A DNA stretch of 64,000 bases from Arachis hypogaea (lineage: Eukaryota > Streptophyta > Magnoliopsida > Fabales > Fabaceae): positions 115,453,905 through 115,517,904 of the forward strand of contig NC_092053.1 of the NCBI RefSeq assembly GCF_003086295.3, read 5' to 3'. Below are positions 47,125 to 59,411 of this stretch, one piece after another (position 1 is the stretch's first letter; the number at the start of each line of letters is the position of its first letter). The notes below the pieces were generated by a model. It did not search any database and was not told the DNA's origin. It was given only the letters and a program-made list of their open reading frames with translations. A program made the translations under genes and the position numbers.

Positions 47125-47322
47125 AATATAATTAAAACATGTGCTATGTAAAAAAATATGTTTGTTTTAAAAAATATGTATTAAAAGAAAATATTTTAAT
47201 TTATATTTATTTTTTTAATACAAACATATTTTTTAAAATAGTATATCTTTTGATTATATTAAATACAAAAATATCAAATGATTTTAACCTTGAATTTCTT
47301 ATAAAATAATCTCTAATAATTT

Positions 47323-47329
<7 letters not shown>

Positions 47330-47400
<71 letters not shown>

Positions 47401-47505
47401 GAGTGACTATATATATATAAATACATATATAAGAATCTAATGAATAAATTTATCATTATTTTTATCTAGAAAATACAAAAAATTATGGTACAATATTATT
47501 ATGTA

Positions 47506-47598
<93 letters not shown>

Positions 47599-47910
47599 CA
47601 ATAAAATTATTAGAGATTATTTTACAAGAAATTCAAAGTTAAAAGCATTTGATATTTTTGTATTTAATATAATCAAAAGATGTACTATTTTAAAAAACAT
47701 GTTTGTATTAAAAAAATATGTATTTAATATAAATCCAAATTAAAATATTTTCTTTCAATACATATTTTTTAATACAAACATATATTTTTTTTTACATAGG
47801 ACATCTTTTGATTATATTAAATACAAAAATATCAAATGGTTTTAACTTTGAATTTCTTGTAAAATAATCTCTAATAAATTTATTATTATTATTATTATTA
47901 TTATTATATC

Positions 47911-47973
<63 letters not shown>
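47330..47973. repeat. Alternating (TTA)n/(TAA)n tracts and an internal palindrome
   Basis: (TTA)n at about 47330-47400, (TAA)n at about 47509-47598, (TTA)n at about 47880-47907 and (TAA)n at about 47912-47973. Between the second and third tracts, 47607-47875 is a self-inverted sequence (AGAGATTATTTTACAAGAAA against TTTCTTGTAAAATAATCTCT). A similar palindrome is split by the Tat insertion (35765-35828 plus 47130-47320). Confidence 0.85.
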
Positions 47974-48326
47974 TTAATGAATAAATTTATCATTTTTGTC
48001 CAAAAAATACAGTACAATATTATTATGCAATTAATAATAATAATTATTTTATTTTATTTTATTTTTTGATGGAGGACTATTATGCCTAACAGAGAAAAAC
48101 ATTGGGATTGATCTATACATTAGTTTTTCTTGGGGACTAAAATGTCCGTTTTTAAAATTTTTGGGGACTGAACTAGATAATTACTCTGCCGAAAAATGAA
48201 CTGGGGACTGATTTATCTGCCGGAATAAAATCTTGGGGATTGATCTATGGATTAATTTTTCTTGAGGATTAGAATGTCTGATTCTAAAATCTTTGGACTC
48301 TGATTTGAGTAATTACTCTATAATTT

Positions 48327-49065
48327 ATTTAGATTTTTTATTATTTTTATATATATTACTTTTAGTGTGAATTAAATTAAATATATGACTTTATCAATGA
48401 ATTGGACTAAATGCTGAAGTTACAATAAAATACATACATTAACCAAGTCCAATGCACATCATGTAAGTGCATAGTTGTTAGAATCGAACTAGTGATTGAA
48501 TCGGTTAAATGACTAGTTAAATTGGTAAAAATAGTATTATGTAAATAAAAATAATAAAAAATTGAGTAAAATAATAATTAGGTCCTTGAAGTTTTCTACT
48601 TCAGATTAATTAACCCTTAAAAAAATTAAAGTATTAATTTAGACTTCTACGAGTAGATAGTGGATATGTTATGTCCCTCTATCAATTTATCATGTAAAAT
48701 TTAACGATGATGCTTATATATACCGTTAACTACTGTGAGGTATCTATGAAAGATTATTATGTAGATAATAATTTTTGGAGCAAAATTTTACCTGTTTTAA
48801 TAGGATTTGTAATAAATAGAGAGCAGTTGATAAATGTCATATGAAAAAATTCAAAAGATAATGAATACTTCATTATCCAAAACTACATCGTTTCTATGCT
48901 TATATGACAACAACAAGACATGCATCATTATAGATAACGAAATACATGAATAATTTCGTTTTGTTTTGCACTATCTATTAATACAAGGATATACATGTTC
49001 ACTGTTTATTATCGTAGAAGACCTAATTAATATTTTTTTCTTCAACGACTAATTAATCATATTCT
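48327..49065. other. AT-rich non-coding stretch
   Basis: No coding frame of note. Around 48478-48540 a GAATCGAACTAGTGATTGAA word recalls the CAAGGTT-type repeats seen at 51-54 kb, but the fragment is too short to classify. Confidence 0.45.
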
Positions 49066-49504
49066 TGTATGGATACCTGGAGGGAGATCTCAGTCTCTGG
49101 GAGTCGACCCCGAGCTGTTAATCCGAGCTTTACTCCAAGAGGGTGTCCAATCGCGTAGAGCTTTGAGCAAGAAACAGGGGGGAGTGTACCTGCAAAGGCA
49201 CTCCGAAGCTTAAGTTAGTATTGAGAATTCAATGTATCCTTTGAAGATAAAATATCATACCTTTATAGGTGAGATAAAATAGGTCGATTACGTTTCTATT
49301 GATCATCTGAATTGAAGAGCAATTAATAGGTTTTAATAAGTGATAATGTTTGGTCGGACATTTTTATTCCAGGATGTAGTTCGTTGAGTCTGATTGTAAC
49401 GTATAACGCCGAGTTATAACGTAAAGTGCCGAGTTATAGTGCATAATGCCGAGTTATTGTATATAATGCCGAATTATAATATCGGATTTGTAACGGCCGT
49501 ATCA
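49066..49504. mobile_element. Solo LTR, Tat-like family
   Basis: Starts TGTATGGATACC and ends CCGTATCA. Contains ACCTGCAAAGGCACTCCGAA near 49168, very similar to the Tat LTR at 46821. ATTCT precedes the element (49061-49065) and recurs one base beyond its end (49506-49510). This is consistent with a 5-bp duplication plus one extra base. No internal coding region. Confidence 0.65.
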
Positions 49505-49651
49505 AATTCTAAGTCGAAATCCTTAAAGGCCTAATTATCAATTTACTCTAAAAAATTTAAAATAAATATCTTCATTAACATTTTAATACGTAAATGTAAA
49601 TATGTATATAATATATATAATAATTAACATATATTACACCAAAGGAACAAA

Positions 49652-49711
49652 TAGCATGGTGGCATGATATGTTGGAATGTAGACAGAACACAGAAGACAT
49701 GAGTTCGAACC
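49652..49711 (+). other. SINE-like Pol III A and B boxes (putative)
   Basis: TAGCATGGTGGC (49652-49663) resembles a tRNA A box and GAGTTCGAACC (49701-49711) closely fits the B box consensus, about 40 bp apart as in tRNA-derived SINEs. The sequence does not fold into a tRNA by eye. The downstream body is replaced by a hAT-like fragment. Confidence 0.35.
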
Positions 49712-49712
49712 T

Positions 49713-49876
49713 TCGTCCGGTTCACGGATCGGATCGAATTGGATCCGCGAATATCACTAGCAAATTTGCGATCCAATCCTACCATAGTGCGGATCGGATA
49801 ATATCCGCAAAATTCGGATCAGATGCAAATAATTACCGCAGATATGCGGATATTATCCAATCCATGTGCAGCCCTA
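49713..49876. mobile_element. Truncated hAT-like element fragment
   Basis: GGATCGGAT/ATATCCGC words and an end CATGTGCAGCCCTA at 49876 resemble the TAGGGCTGCACATG termini of plant hAT-like elements. The opposite terminus is missing, so this is a fragment. Confidence 0.5.
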
Positions 49877-50960
49877 CAAACTATCCGATTCTTGGTGGTT
49901 TAATTGCGTCATTAGTCCAGGCTTTCAACCAAATGGGCCATACTACCGGTTCACCGATCTTACAACTATGTGTAAGCATTTTTGTTTACAGGCCTGCCAT
50001 ACATACAAGCCTTTTTGGCTTACAAGCTATACAAGTTGGTCCAAGTCCAAGAAAAAAAACACGCGCACCACTCTTTTAGAATCGAGCGTCCAACGCACGG
50101 GCCTTAATCACCCTTCCACAACACGTTCACTATTCCTCTTCTTCCGAAATCAAAACGCAAACCTTCAAGATTCAAGCGACATTTGAAACAAACTACGATT
50201 CTGCAGAAACGTTCCAACTCCTCGCGAAGAGTAGAAGAAATCAAGAAGAAAAGATACAAATCTCCATAAAAAATCACCAGAAAAACGAAGAACCATTATT
50301 CAAGGTACTGTTTTACTGTTCTTCTAGGTTTTTTTCTAGATTGTCTCTGCCATGTGCCTCATCCTTAACCAGCAAAACATTAAAAGATCTCAAGAAGAAA
50401 TATACTGTCTCCCCCCATGTTTTGGGTGTATTTTTTAAATTTTTTGGGTGTATTTCTGTAATCCTTTGGGTGTATTTCTATAACCATTTGGGTGTATTTC
50501 TGTATTCCTTTCTGTAACCGTTTGGGTGTATTTCTGTAATCGTTTGGGTGTATTTCTGAAGTTCCATTATCTTCAAAACGGTTTCAAAGTTTGATTTCAG
50601 AAACCATGAAAATCGAAAAAAAAACAAAGCAAGAATATAGAGAGAGAAAATGTACGTAAATGACGAAGAAGAAACCAGTGATAAACTCAGGTAAAACAAC
50701 GAATGAAAAGGCAAAGAGAGAATGCACGAAGAAAATCCAACAAATTTGGCAAGAAACTCGAAAAAAGAAACGAAATTTTTTGAAAAATGGAAGTTATATA
50801 TTTGCGCGTTAATTGATTTGAATTGATTTAAAAGTCTGTTAAAGAGGCACGTAACATAAGCAGCGCGTTTAATAGATTTTGTTTTCTTCATACTTGTAAA
50901 GCTTGTAATCGCAAAACACGTAGAGATTTTCTCTTTTGTTTTTCATGTTTAAATAATAAT
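49877..50960 (+). other. Leader-like fragment of a transposon gene, with GGGTGTATTTCTG repeats
   Basis: A C/A-rich leader-like stretch (about 50050-50300) ends TTCAAG before GTACTG. It parallels the leader near 14095. Six copies of a 20-25-bp unit built on TTTGGGTGTATTTCTGTAA lie at about 50420-50560 in the following intron-like DNA. No protein-coding region is convincing; the 137-residue minus-strand frame is low-complexity. Confidence 0.4.
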
Positions 50961-51200
50961 AATGCAGCTGAGGCTTGGACAAATGGTTTTGAAAATTGGA
51001 TTGGACCAGCTGGTCGGGCTGATCCGATTGTGAACCAACAGCTTCAACGGTTGGTTTATTGTCTAAAATTGTTCAATTAAAAACCGGATGTGAGTCATTG
51101 AACCGGACAGGAACCGGCCGGTCGAACCGGAACCAGAACCGTCCGGTTTCAGTGACCCGACGCCGTTTCGTGAAAAAACAGAGCGCGATGCCAACCCTTA

Positions 51201-51585
51201 GGGCTTGTTTGGGTGAGCTTTTAAAAAAAGATCTTTTTTCGAGTTATCTTTTTTTAAAAGATCTTATAGAAAAGTAAAAGTAATTTTATGTTTGGATATC
51301 TCATGTAAAAAGATCTTTTTATCTATCAATTATGTTTGGGTATAACAATATAAAAGTACTTTTTTGTTTATTTATTACATGAAAAACATCTTTTTTTTAA
51401 GGAAAAAAGATCTTTTAAAAAAAGATGTAAATTACAGCTTCTCAAAAAAGATCTTTTTTTGATTTTACTAGTGCTTTTACTTTTACTACTAGAAATTTGC
51501 CAAACACGTTAAAAAATAAAAAAAAGATCTTTTTTCATTGAAAAAAGATCTTTTTTTAACAAAATAATGGCACCCAAACATGCAC
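51201..51585. mobile_element. Tourist-like MITE with repeated AAAGATCTTT palindromes
   Basis: 385 bp, termini GGGCTTGTTTGGGTG and (from the right) GTGCATGTTTGGGTG, flanked by TTA at 51198-51200 and 51586-51588. The TTA duplication and GGGCTTGTTTGG-type end are typical of PIF/Harbinger-derived Tourist MITEs. At least seven AAAAGATCTTTT-like palindromes lie inside. Confidence 0.8.
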
Positions 51586-53936
51586 TTAGCCTTGTGCCCA
51601 ACCCCTTCCTTCAGAATTCAGATTTCAGATAGCAACAACAACGAACTGCTGCCCGCAAGCCTAGCCTCCACCACCGCCTTGTGCCTCTATTGCTGCCGCC
51701 CCGTCCGTCGCACCGACCCCTGTTCGCTCTCAGACTCACCAGTCGCAGGCACGCTGTTTCTTCCTCGAGCGTCCGTCGTCTTCGTCTTCTTACCGTCATG
51801 CTAGCCGTCGTCTTCGTCTGCTGACTCTGCTCGCCGTCTCAGACCGAAGGTCAGTGCTCACGGTCACCTGTTCTTCATTTTTTTTAATGATCTGTTCGGA
51901 AATCAAATCACAGGATGATTGATTATTGAATGTTTTGTGATTTTATTGAAGAAAAACCCTTCACCATTCCAATCTGCTTCCTTCGAGTTCAGAGAGCAGA
52001 AGCTCAACCAAGGAAAAAACCTTTCTCCATTCCAATCTTGTCGCCGTCTGTCTGAGTGAGAGACTGCTGTTGCCGCCTCCGTTGCACTCAAGAACTTCCG
52101 TCTTCGTGCTATCGGCGTACGCTACTTCGCTCCATTCCAATCTAGTGCTTGTTCTTCGTGTTTCTTTTATTGTCTGTTCAGAAATCAAACCCTCTTCATG
52201 CTTGTTCTTCGATGGTCAGTTATCGGCGTTTTTTAATGCTCACTGCTGGTGTTTTGTGCTTTCATTGATTGATGATTATTGATTAAGTAATGTGTTGCTA
52301 TTTTTTTTTTTTACTTTGTGCTTGAGTTAATTGGATGCTCTGTCAGTGCTTAGTGCTTGTTCTTGGTTGATTGGCTTTGCTCACTACTCTGGCTCGTTCT
52401 GGCCTGTTCTTGACTGATTAACCCTGTAACTGGCTTATTTTGATACTAATAAATTGATTACTGGCTTGTTCTTGCTGATTCGTAACTTTTTTTTTTTTGT
52501 CTTAAAGTTTCTTGATTTTGTTGTTAATTATTGTGCTGAGCTTGTTAAAATTTGGTTGAAAACTTTGTTAATCTTTGTTAAAGCATGTTAATTTTTGTGT
52601 TAACCTTATGAAAACTATGTTAAAAACTTGATGGTGCATCTTTTGGAGATTGATGTATAATAGGTTGATTTCAGACTATCGGTGATTCTCATAATATTAG
52701 AGTTTTTGTGAGTAGTCTCTGATGATTTATTGATTGTTTTTTACTGTGTTGATGAGAGTTAGTTCTATAATTTATTTATTATTTTATTCTAAAACGGTTT
52801 TTTTGATTGGACTGGTTAGACCAGTAAATTAGTGAATCAATGACTAGAGCGATTAGATGACCGATCCGGTTATCAGAACCTTGGTTAGTTTTGATTATTA
52901 GATTATTAGTGTTGGGTCTGCTCGTTTCTCCTCGCTCCTCTTCTCCTCAACGTTGCACGAAGGCATGCTTGGAGCTGTTGGCGTCGCTGCCGCGAAGGGC
53001 TGCTCCGTCGTCGCCTCTGCTCGCCTAGCCATTCTCCACCGCGAGTGACGTCTGCTTGCTTCTTCGGTTCTGCTTGCTTCTTCGAGTGATGTCGCCGTTT
53101 TGCTCATCTCTTTGCTACGGTTGTGCTTCTGTTCTTTACCCGTTTTTCCCACCTTTTTTTATGATTTTATTTATTTTATTTCTAAAATCATAGGTTAAAC
53201 TAAAATAATTTTGTAATCTGATTTTGTGATATTGTTCATTTGATTGCTGATAAAATAAAATTGATAATCAGATTTGTGATGTTTATTGCTGGTTGTTAAT
53301 ATAATAGTAAATTAAGTAACAGTAATAATGGAGTTGAAGGGAAACAAGATGGGTTTAAGATGTTTAACAATATGAAAGTGTTGAATTTTTTTGAGAGATT
53401 TGATACTAATTGAATTTTTTATTATAATGAGTTGCCAATGTTATTGCTGATGAGTTAATAATATTGAACTACTGATTTGTTAATTTTTTATTATTCTGAG
53501 TTGTTATTTTCTGCCATAACGATGATGCTGGTTTTCTGATTTTCTGACCGAGTTAATTTTATTGATGGAACAATTTTTGTTGACTGTATATTAAAGATCT
53601 TGAAGCACTTAATGATGATTATGATTTTTTATGATTAGTGTTTGTTTAGTTGTTGTTTCTTTTGGTGGTAGAACATTATGTGTTTGTTATTTATGTGTTT
53701 TGATCTACTTTAGTTATAGACTTTGATGTTTGAAGTTGTTTGTGAATTTTTATTGATAAATTATGGACAATTTATTATGTGTTTTGAATTTTATTAGGTT
53801 AGAAATTATTGAATTTAAATATTTAAAATTATATATTGAATTTTGAATAATGTTATTTAATATTTAATTAAACCTGTTGAACTCCGGTTGAACCATTAAA
53901 CCACTGAACCAGTTGCTTCACCAGTTCTCGCAACCT
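51586..53936. repeat. CAAGGTT/aaccggtt-type repeat elements, non-coding
   Basis: Two blocks end in similar sequence, TTATCAGAACCTTG (52870-52883) and TTCTCGCAACCTTG (53925-53938). Each is preceded by CGGTT/GAACC-rich DNA. Each also has a C/T-rich, CCGTCG-containing stretch (51600-51850 and 52915-53110) followed by T-rich intron-like DNA. No conserved protein is encoded. Left boundaries and class are unclear. Confidence 0.4.
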
Positions 53937-54404
53937 TGATTGGTGCTAATTTTTTTTGTGAATTATGATAATTATGCAGTTTTAGTTCAAGTGACAACAC
54001 TCACTTTGGCGACATAGAAGGAGCAATACGTTACTTTTTTTGAATTAATTGAAAAACTGAAAAATCAAAATTGGTTTGGTTTGAAGTTCCAAATTCTGTT
54101 TTTGTTCTGTTTTTAATTTGTTACTGCAGTTTGATTTCTTAGTTTGTTTGTTTGTAAGTTTAGTAATTAGCGCTGTAATTCTGTTTGCAAATTTAGTGGT
54201 TAGTGGTTATTACTAATTTGTGGGTTAGTTTTGATTATTAGATTGTAAATTCTAATTAATTGGTGCTAATTTTTTTTGTGAATTATGATAATTATGCAGT
54301 TTCAGTTCAAGTGACAACACTCACTTTGGCGACACAGGAGGAGCAGAAGGTTACTTTTTTTGAATTAATTGAAAAATTGAAAAATCAAAATTGGTTTGGT
54401 TTGA
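53937..54404. repeat. Direct duplication, offset 320 bp
   Basis: 53937-54084 and 54257-54404 are near-identical (TTGGTGCTAATTTTTTTTGT, later AAGTGACAACACTCACTTTG). The similarity also covers 52883-52905 and 54223-54245, so an insert of about 1.03 kb probably split the first copy. Lies just upstream of the CFM3 gene. Confidence 0.8.
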
Positions 54405-54660
54405 TTGGTCTTAGTTAAAAAATCGAACCAAACTAAACCGAAAAATTCATATAAAATTAGATCGGATAATTTTTTCTTAAAAAATCGAACCAAGAGATAT
54501 TTGTCTCGTGGATGAAAACCATGATGATAAGTTTACGTTGGTAACTATTAACAACAAGCTCAAGAAGCTAAAGCTATTTCCACTGCCACTCTATGCTCTT
54601 TCCCCACCGCCACCACCATCACATTAACATTCAACTTTGTTTTATTTTTCCACCATTTTT
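54405..54660 (+). promoter_or_regulatory. Immediate upstream region of the CFM3 gene
   Basis: AT-rich DNA giving way to a CT/CA-rich leader-like stretch from about 54570 (CCACCGCCACCACC). No TATA box is certain. The transcription start is not defined. Confidence 0.4.
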
Positions 54661-54666
54661 ATGTGA
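54661..54666 (+). promoter_or_regulatory. Minimal AUG-UGA start-stop overlapping the CFM3 start codon
   Basis: The sequence ATGTGATGG places an ATG-TGA pair directly before the main ATG at 54666, sharing one base with it. If transcribed, ribosomes would meet a start-stop before the main start. Such minimal upstream frames are known in plants (AUGUAA) to affect translation; an effect here is inferred. Confidence 0.5.
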
Positions 54667-57600
54667 TGGCTCTTGTTCCCACTTGCAATCTTCACCATTT
54701 CTTTGATTCCTTCAACACTACCCCCAAGCTCCACACTCTTTGCTTCTTCAGGTACTCTTCTTATTCTTTTTCTTCAATTCACTGCTCTGATAAGCTCACT
54801 TTCTGCTCAACACGGAACTGGGTCTTGTGCCATTCAATTAATGGAACAATACCCTCTAGGAATTCTAGTCTTTTTGGCGTGAAAAATAATATAATATTTC
54901 AATGTAAGGGTTTGTGTAGTGATAGTTGGTTGAAACATTGGAACGAGCCTAGCAAGTACACTCGTCCAAAACAGCCATGTGCTCTTTTGGATTATCAAGG
55001 TTCTGGAAATGGGCATTCATCAAAATCTGGTTTTGTGAGTTCTGATGATGATTATGATTATGATGATAGAGGAGGTGATGGAAGCAGTGGTGGTAGTACT
55101 ATGGATAAGATTGTGGGGAAATTGAAGAAATTTGGGTATGTTGATGATGATAAGATTGAGAAGCAAGATAGAAGGGAGGAGAGGGTAATAAAAAAAGGAT
55201 CTGTGGAGGATATATTTTACGTGGAGGAAGGGCTATTGCCCAATACACGAGGCAGGTTTTCACCAGAGTCTCCATTTGGAATTGGAAACTTTGTGAGTGA
55301 TAGGGAGGTGAGGTTTCCATGGGAGAAGCCAATGGATAAAGAGAAAGAAGAAGAAGAAGAAGAGAGGTATAATCGAAGGAGGGAAAGTAAAACTTCTCTT
55401 GCAGAACTGACTCTTCCAGAGTCGGAATTGAGGAGGCTGAGGCACTTGACTTTCGAGAAGAAGCATAAGACCAGAGTTGGAGGTGGTGGGGTTACTCAAG
55501 GTCTTGTGGACAAGATTCATGAGAGGTGGAAGGATTCGGAGATTGTTAGGCTGAAATTCGAAGGGGAAGCTGCACTTAACATGAAGAGGATGCATGAGCT
55601 ACTGGAGGTTTGCCTTCTACCTTTAGCTTAGTTTCATATATAGGTCTTCTATGTTTAGTTTAGCTTCATTCATAATTTACAATGATAATTAGATTCAAAT
55701 GCAATAGTGTATTGAAGGTAACAGTGTCTTTGTGAAGCATAGGTAAACTTGTCTTAGATGAATTGAATAGCATTCTATAGACACCTTCCCTTTCTTGGTG
55801 TTATAGTTGGACATCCAAGGTCAAATCTGTTCTTATGACATGTTTTGATATTCTTAAAAGGTTTTGATGTAAAACATGATATTTCTTTTTCACAAATTTT
55901 TTCATATAGTGATGAATTCTTGTGACATTTTCTAGAATTCGAGAGAATACTTCCTCTCTTTTGGATTTGGATACATTTCTTGATCAACCACATCTCTTGT
56001 TAGAATAATCCCAATTATCCTTAGGGATTTGTTTGAATGTTGAATGCTCTATGATTACATGTTCAACTTGCTTCTTCTGACTGCTGTTGTTTTGTTTGTG
56101 TTTTCTTTTCTTTTATATTTTTGGGGTGTGGATATATTCTTCATTGGTCATCGCCTTATTCTTATTCTTGATTATTTTAAAGTCGCGTTCAGAGAAAAAC
56201 TGGTGGTCTCGTGGTTTGGAGGTCTGGCAACTCTGTTTCCTTGTACAGGGGTGTGAGCTATGAAGCTCCTTCAATACAACAGAACAAGTGGATATATAGG
56301 AAAAGAGGGAGTTCTTCAGTGCAACAGAACAAACAGATATATGGGAAAAGTGAGAATTCTTTTAAGTCTCTACCAGCACCACCTCATCGTTCATTGGAAA
56401 AGCATTCTGACATTGCTTCTAATTTTGGGACAATTTCACATTTGGAAAAAATGGAAGCTACTGATGACCAAAAGGAAAAAAATTTGCTTCCAGAAGTTAC
56501 TTACGAAGATGAAGTAGGCAAATTTTTGGATACTCTAGGCCCTAGATACACAGATTGGCCTGGGAGTGAGCTGTTGCCAGTTGATGCAGATATGCTTCCG
56601 GAAACTGTTCCTGGTTATGAGCCTCCCTTCAGAGTTCTTCCCTTTGGAGTGAGACCCTCGCTTGGTCAAACAGAGGCAACTTCTCTACGAAGGATTGCAA
56701 GGACCCTTCCTCCACATTTTGCATTAGGTTAGCAATTAATTCTCTTGTGCATGTGAAGTATAAATTAATCATTGTGTATATAGTTTCGTGCTGATTATAA
56801 ATTAATCATTGTGTATAGGCAGAAACAGACAACTTCAAGGGTTAGCTACAGCCATGATTAAATTATGGGAAAAAAGTTCTATTGCAAAGGTGGCACTCAA
56901 ACGCGGTGTGCCACTAACTACAAGCGAGAGAATGGCAGAAGATATCAAGGTGATAAATGATAAATCATGTCTTTTCCAGTTCCACTTGTAAAAATATTGA
57001 CTTTCCTCCAATTTTTTCTTCAATGTTATTTTTATTACAAATGCCATTTCATAATGAAAAAACTTTTCCCATGTTAAAAAAATATACTGTTTTTTCCCCA
57101 TAATTTTTGCTAATGGCAGCTTCCTTTAGTAGACATGAAATGTCTTTAAGGGGTCGAGACTGCTCCACAACTTATGTTTGTAACACTTGAGGGATTCAAC
57201 TCTTATAGGTGGAAGTCTGGCGCTGGATTTGTATCTCTAACAAGTTTAAGTGATATCAAGTTATTTTGAAGTTATCACATTATAAAGGGATTTTGGAAAA
57301 ATATAGATATTTAATAAGTTAGAATGTAAAATTATGAACTAACTGTATATTAATATATAGAAGTTAGTCAGATGGCCTTGCAAGTTGCATTTAGATTAGT
57401 GTTGGATGGACTTTACATGCATCAACGAATCTAGTTAGACAAATACTGAAATAATAATAAATGGTTGCCTGTTATATGCTGTTGATAAATTATTACTTTT
57501 TTTTCCCCCAGAAATTGACAGGTGGTGTACTGCTCTCGAGGAATAAATATTTCTTGGTCTTTTATCGGGGAAAGAATTTTTTGTCAGCAAAAGTCACACA

Positions 57601-59376
57601 AGCCTTGAAGGAGAGGGAAAGAATGGCAAAAGCAATGCAAGATGAGGAAGAACAAGCAAGATTGAGAGCGTCATCTTTGATCTTACCAACAATTAATAAT
57701 TCAGAGATATCTGCAGAGGCTGGGACCCTTGGTGAAACTTTGGATGCTGATGCAAAGTGGCGAAAGACCTTGGACGAACATCACAAACAAAAAATAATGA
57801 GAGAAGTAGAACTACGACGACATACCAAAGTCGTTAACAAGTTAGAACGGAATCTGTTTCTGGTAAGTGAATAGAAATCTCTTATCAACTTGCTAATGGA
57901 TTTCATGTTAAGTCACTTTCATGATTGAGAAAAATGATAGTTCCCTAAGGGTTTTCTTAAAGGCAGTAAAGCAATGAATAATGAAGGCAATAGACCAAGT
58001 TTACAAGGAGAAAAAAATATTTATTACTTATTTTGCACCTGACACAAATCCATACATTATCAACAAGTTTAAGCACTTTTTATAACCGCTAAGCTTGTTT
58101 AATTTCCAAACGTGCTTAGTATGACTCTAAATAAGGCCTTATCACCAATGGTTATAGATATTATGTTTGATGTGTAAGTGCTTTGGAGCTTTTTACATTC
58201 TTGTTGTCTTCTTCGATGACCTAACTCCACTCTAAGATTATTTTCCAACTTGGCATATATATAATTGTGATTGATCCTGGGATTTTCACTTATACCAGGC
58301 TGAAAGAAAGGTAATGAGAGCTGAACGAGCCTTGATGAAAGTGGAGTCATCTTTGATGCCATCGGAACCCAAATCAGACCCTGAAAGCATAACTGACGAA
58401 GAGAGGTTTATGTTTCGCAAATTAGGATTGCGGATGAAAGCCTTCTTACTTCTTGGTAAGAGCATATAAAATTGTCAATTTATTTCAGGACCATTTTGGT
58501 TCATTTCACCTTTAGCAAAGGGTGGAAGGAAGAAATCAGGGTGTCCTTGGTTAGAGAGTAAGGGTGGGATAGTAAATTTGATTAAAACTGCACATGATGC
58601 TTATCCATAAAACAAATTTGATTCAAATTTGTTTTATAGGAACCTGATTTTTGGTGTCAGGTAGACGTGGAGTTTTTGATGGTACCATTGAGAACATGCA
58701 CCTGCACTGGAAATATAGGGAACTGGTTAAGATAATTGTGAAGGCTAAAACCTTTGATCAAGTGAAAAAGGTTGCATTGGCACTCGAAGCCGAGAGTGGA
58801 GGCATTTTAGTTTCGGTTGACAAAGTTTCAAAAGGATATGCTATAGTTGTTTACCGGGGAAAGGACTACCAGCGACCTTTAACTTTAAGACCAAAGAATC
58901 TTTTAACAAAGAGAAAGGCTCTGGCACGGTCAATTGAGCTCCAACGACGTGAGGTATTTATACAAACTTTTGTTTCGTGATATCTGATATCAATCTTCTT
59001 GCAAAATCCAAAAACACTTGTAGGTCTCTCTAATTAATTGATCATTTATCCTAATTTTCTTCTAGTATTGTGCTTACTAGTACAATGCATGCTCTTTTTT
59101 AATTTCCCTTTTCCACTGATAACAGGCTCTCTTGAAGCATATTTCAAATCTGCAAAAGAAAGTGGAGAAGATAAGATCTGAAATAGTATGTACCTACCTT
59201 CTGATCTTATATCTTTAGCATATTGCAAGCAAAATTGTATTATGGGAAGCAGACTGTACTCATATTTTGCTTATTTCACTTTTGATAGAAACAAGTGGAG
59301 ACTGTAAAGGACCATGGAGATGAAGAATTGTATGACAAATTAGAATCTGCTTATGCTAGCAATGATGATGACTCCG

Positions 59377-59411
<35 letters not shown>

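Larger units (their letters stand above)
35331..48319. mobile_element. Palindromic long-inverted-repeat element, split by a Tat retrotransposon
   Basis: Left arm (35331 onward, AGAGTAATTACCCATATC) and right arm (ending 48319) are inverted copies of about 250 bp. Each carries two direct copies of a roughly 120-bp unit with AGTCCCCAAA...TTTTAAAA and GGACATTTTAGTCC. ATAATTT flanks both ends (35324-35330 and 48320-48326). Inside, smaller palindromes and (TTA/TAA)n tracts alternate. No transposase. The superfamily is uncertain because a 7-bp duplication fits no class well. Confidence 0.7.

Noticed and set aside
50478..50891. 137-codon minus-strand frame
   Set aside because: Low-complexity Phe/Leu/Ser-rich translation overlapping the GGGTGTATTTCTG repeat; no known domain.
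51580..53152. Short frames in C/T-rich stretches (62-84 codons on both strands)
   Set aside because: Repeat-derived low-complexity leader-like DNA found twice in this region; no conserved domain.
54673..54882. Alternative frame at the CFM3 start (69 codons)
   Set aside because: Overlaps the first exon in another phase; the CFM3 frame is supported by three CRM domains and consistent splice phases.
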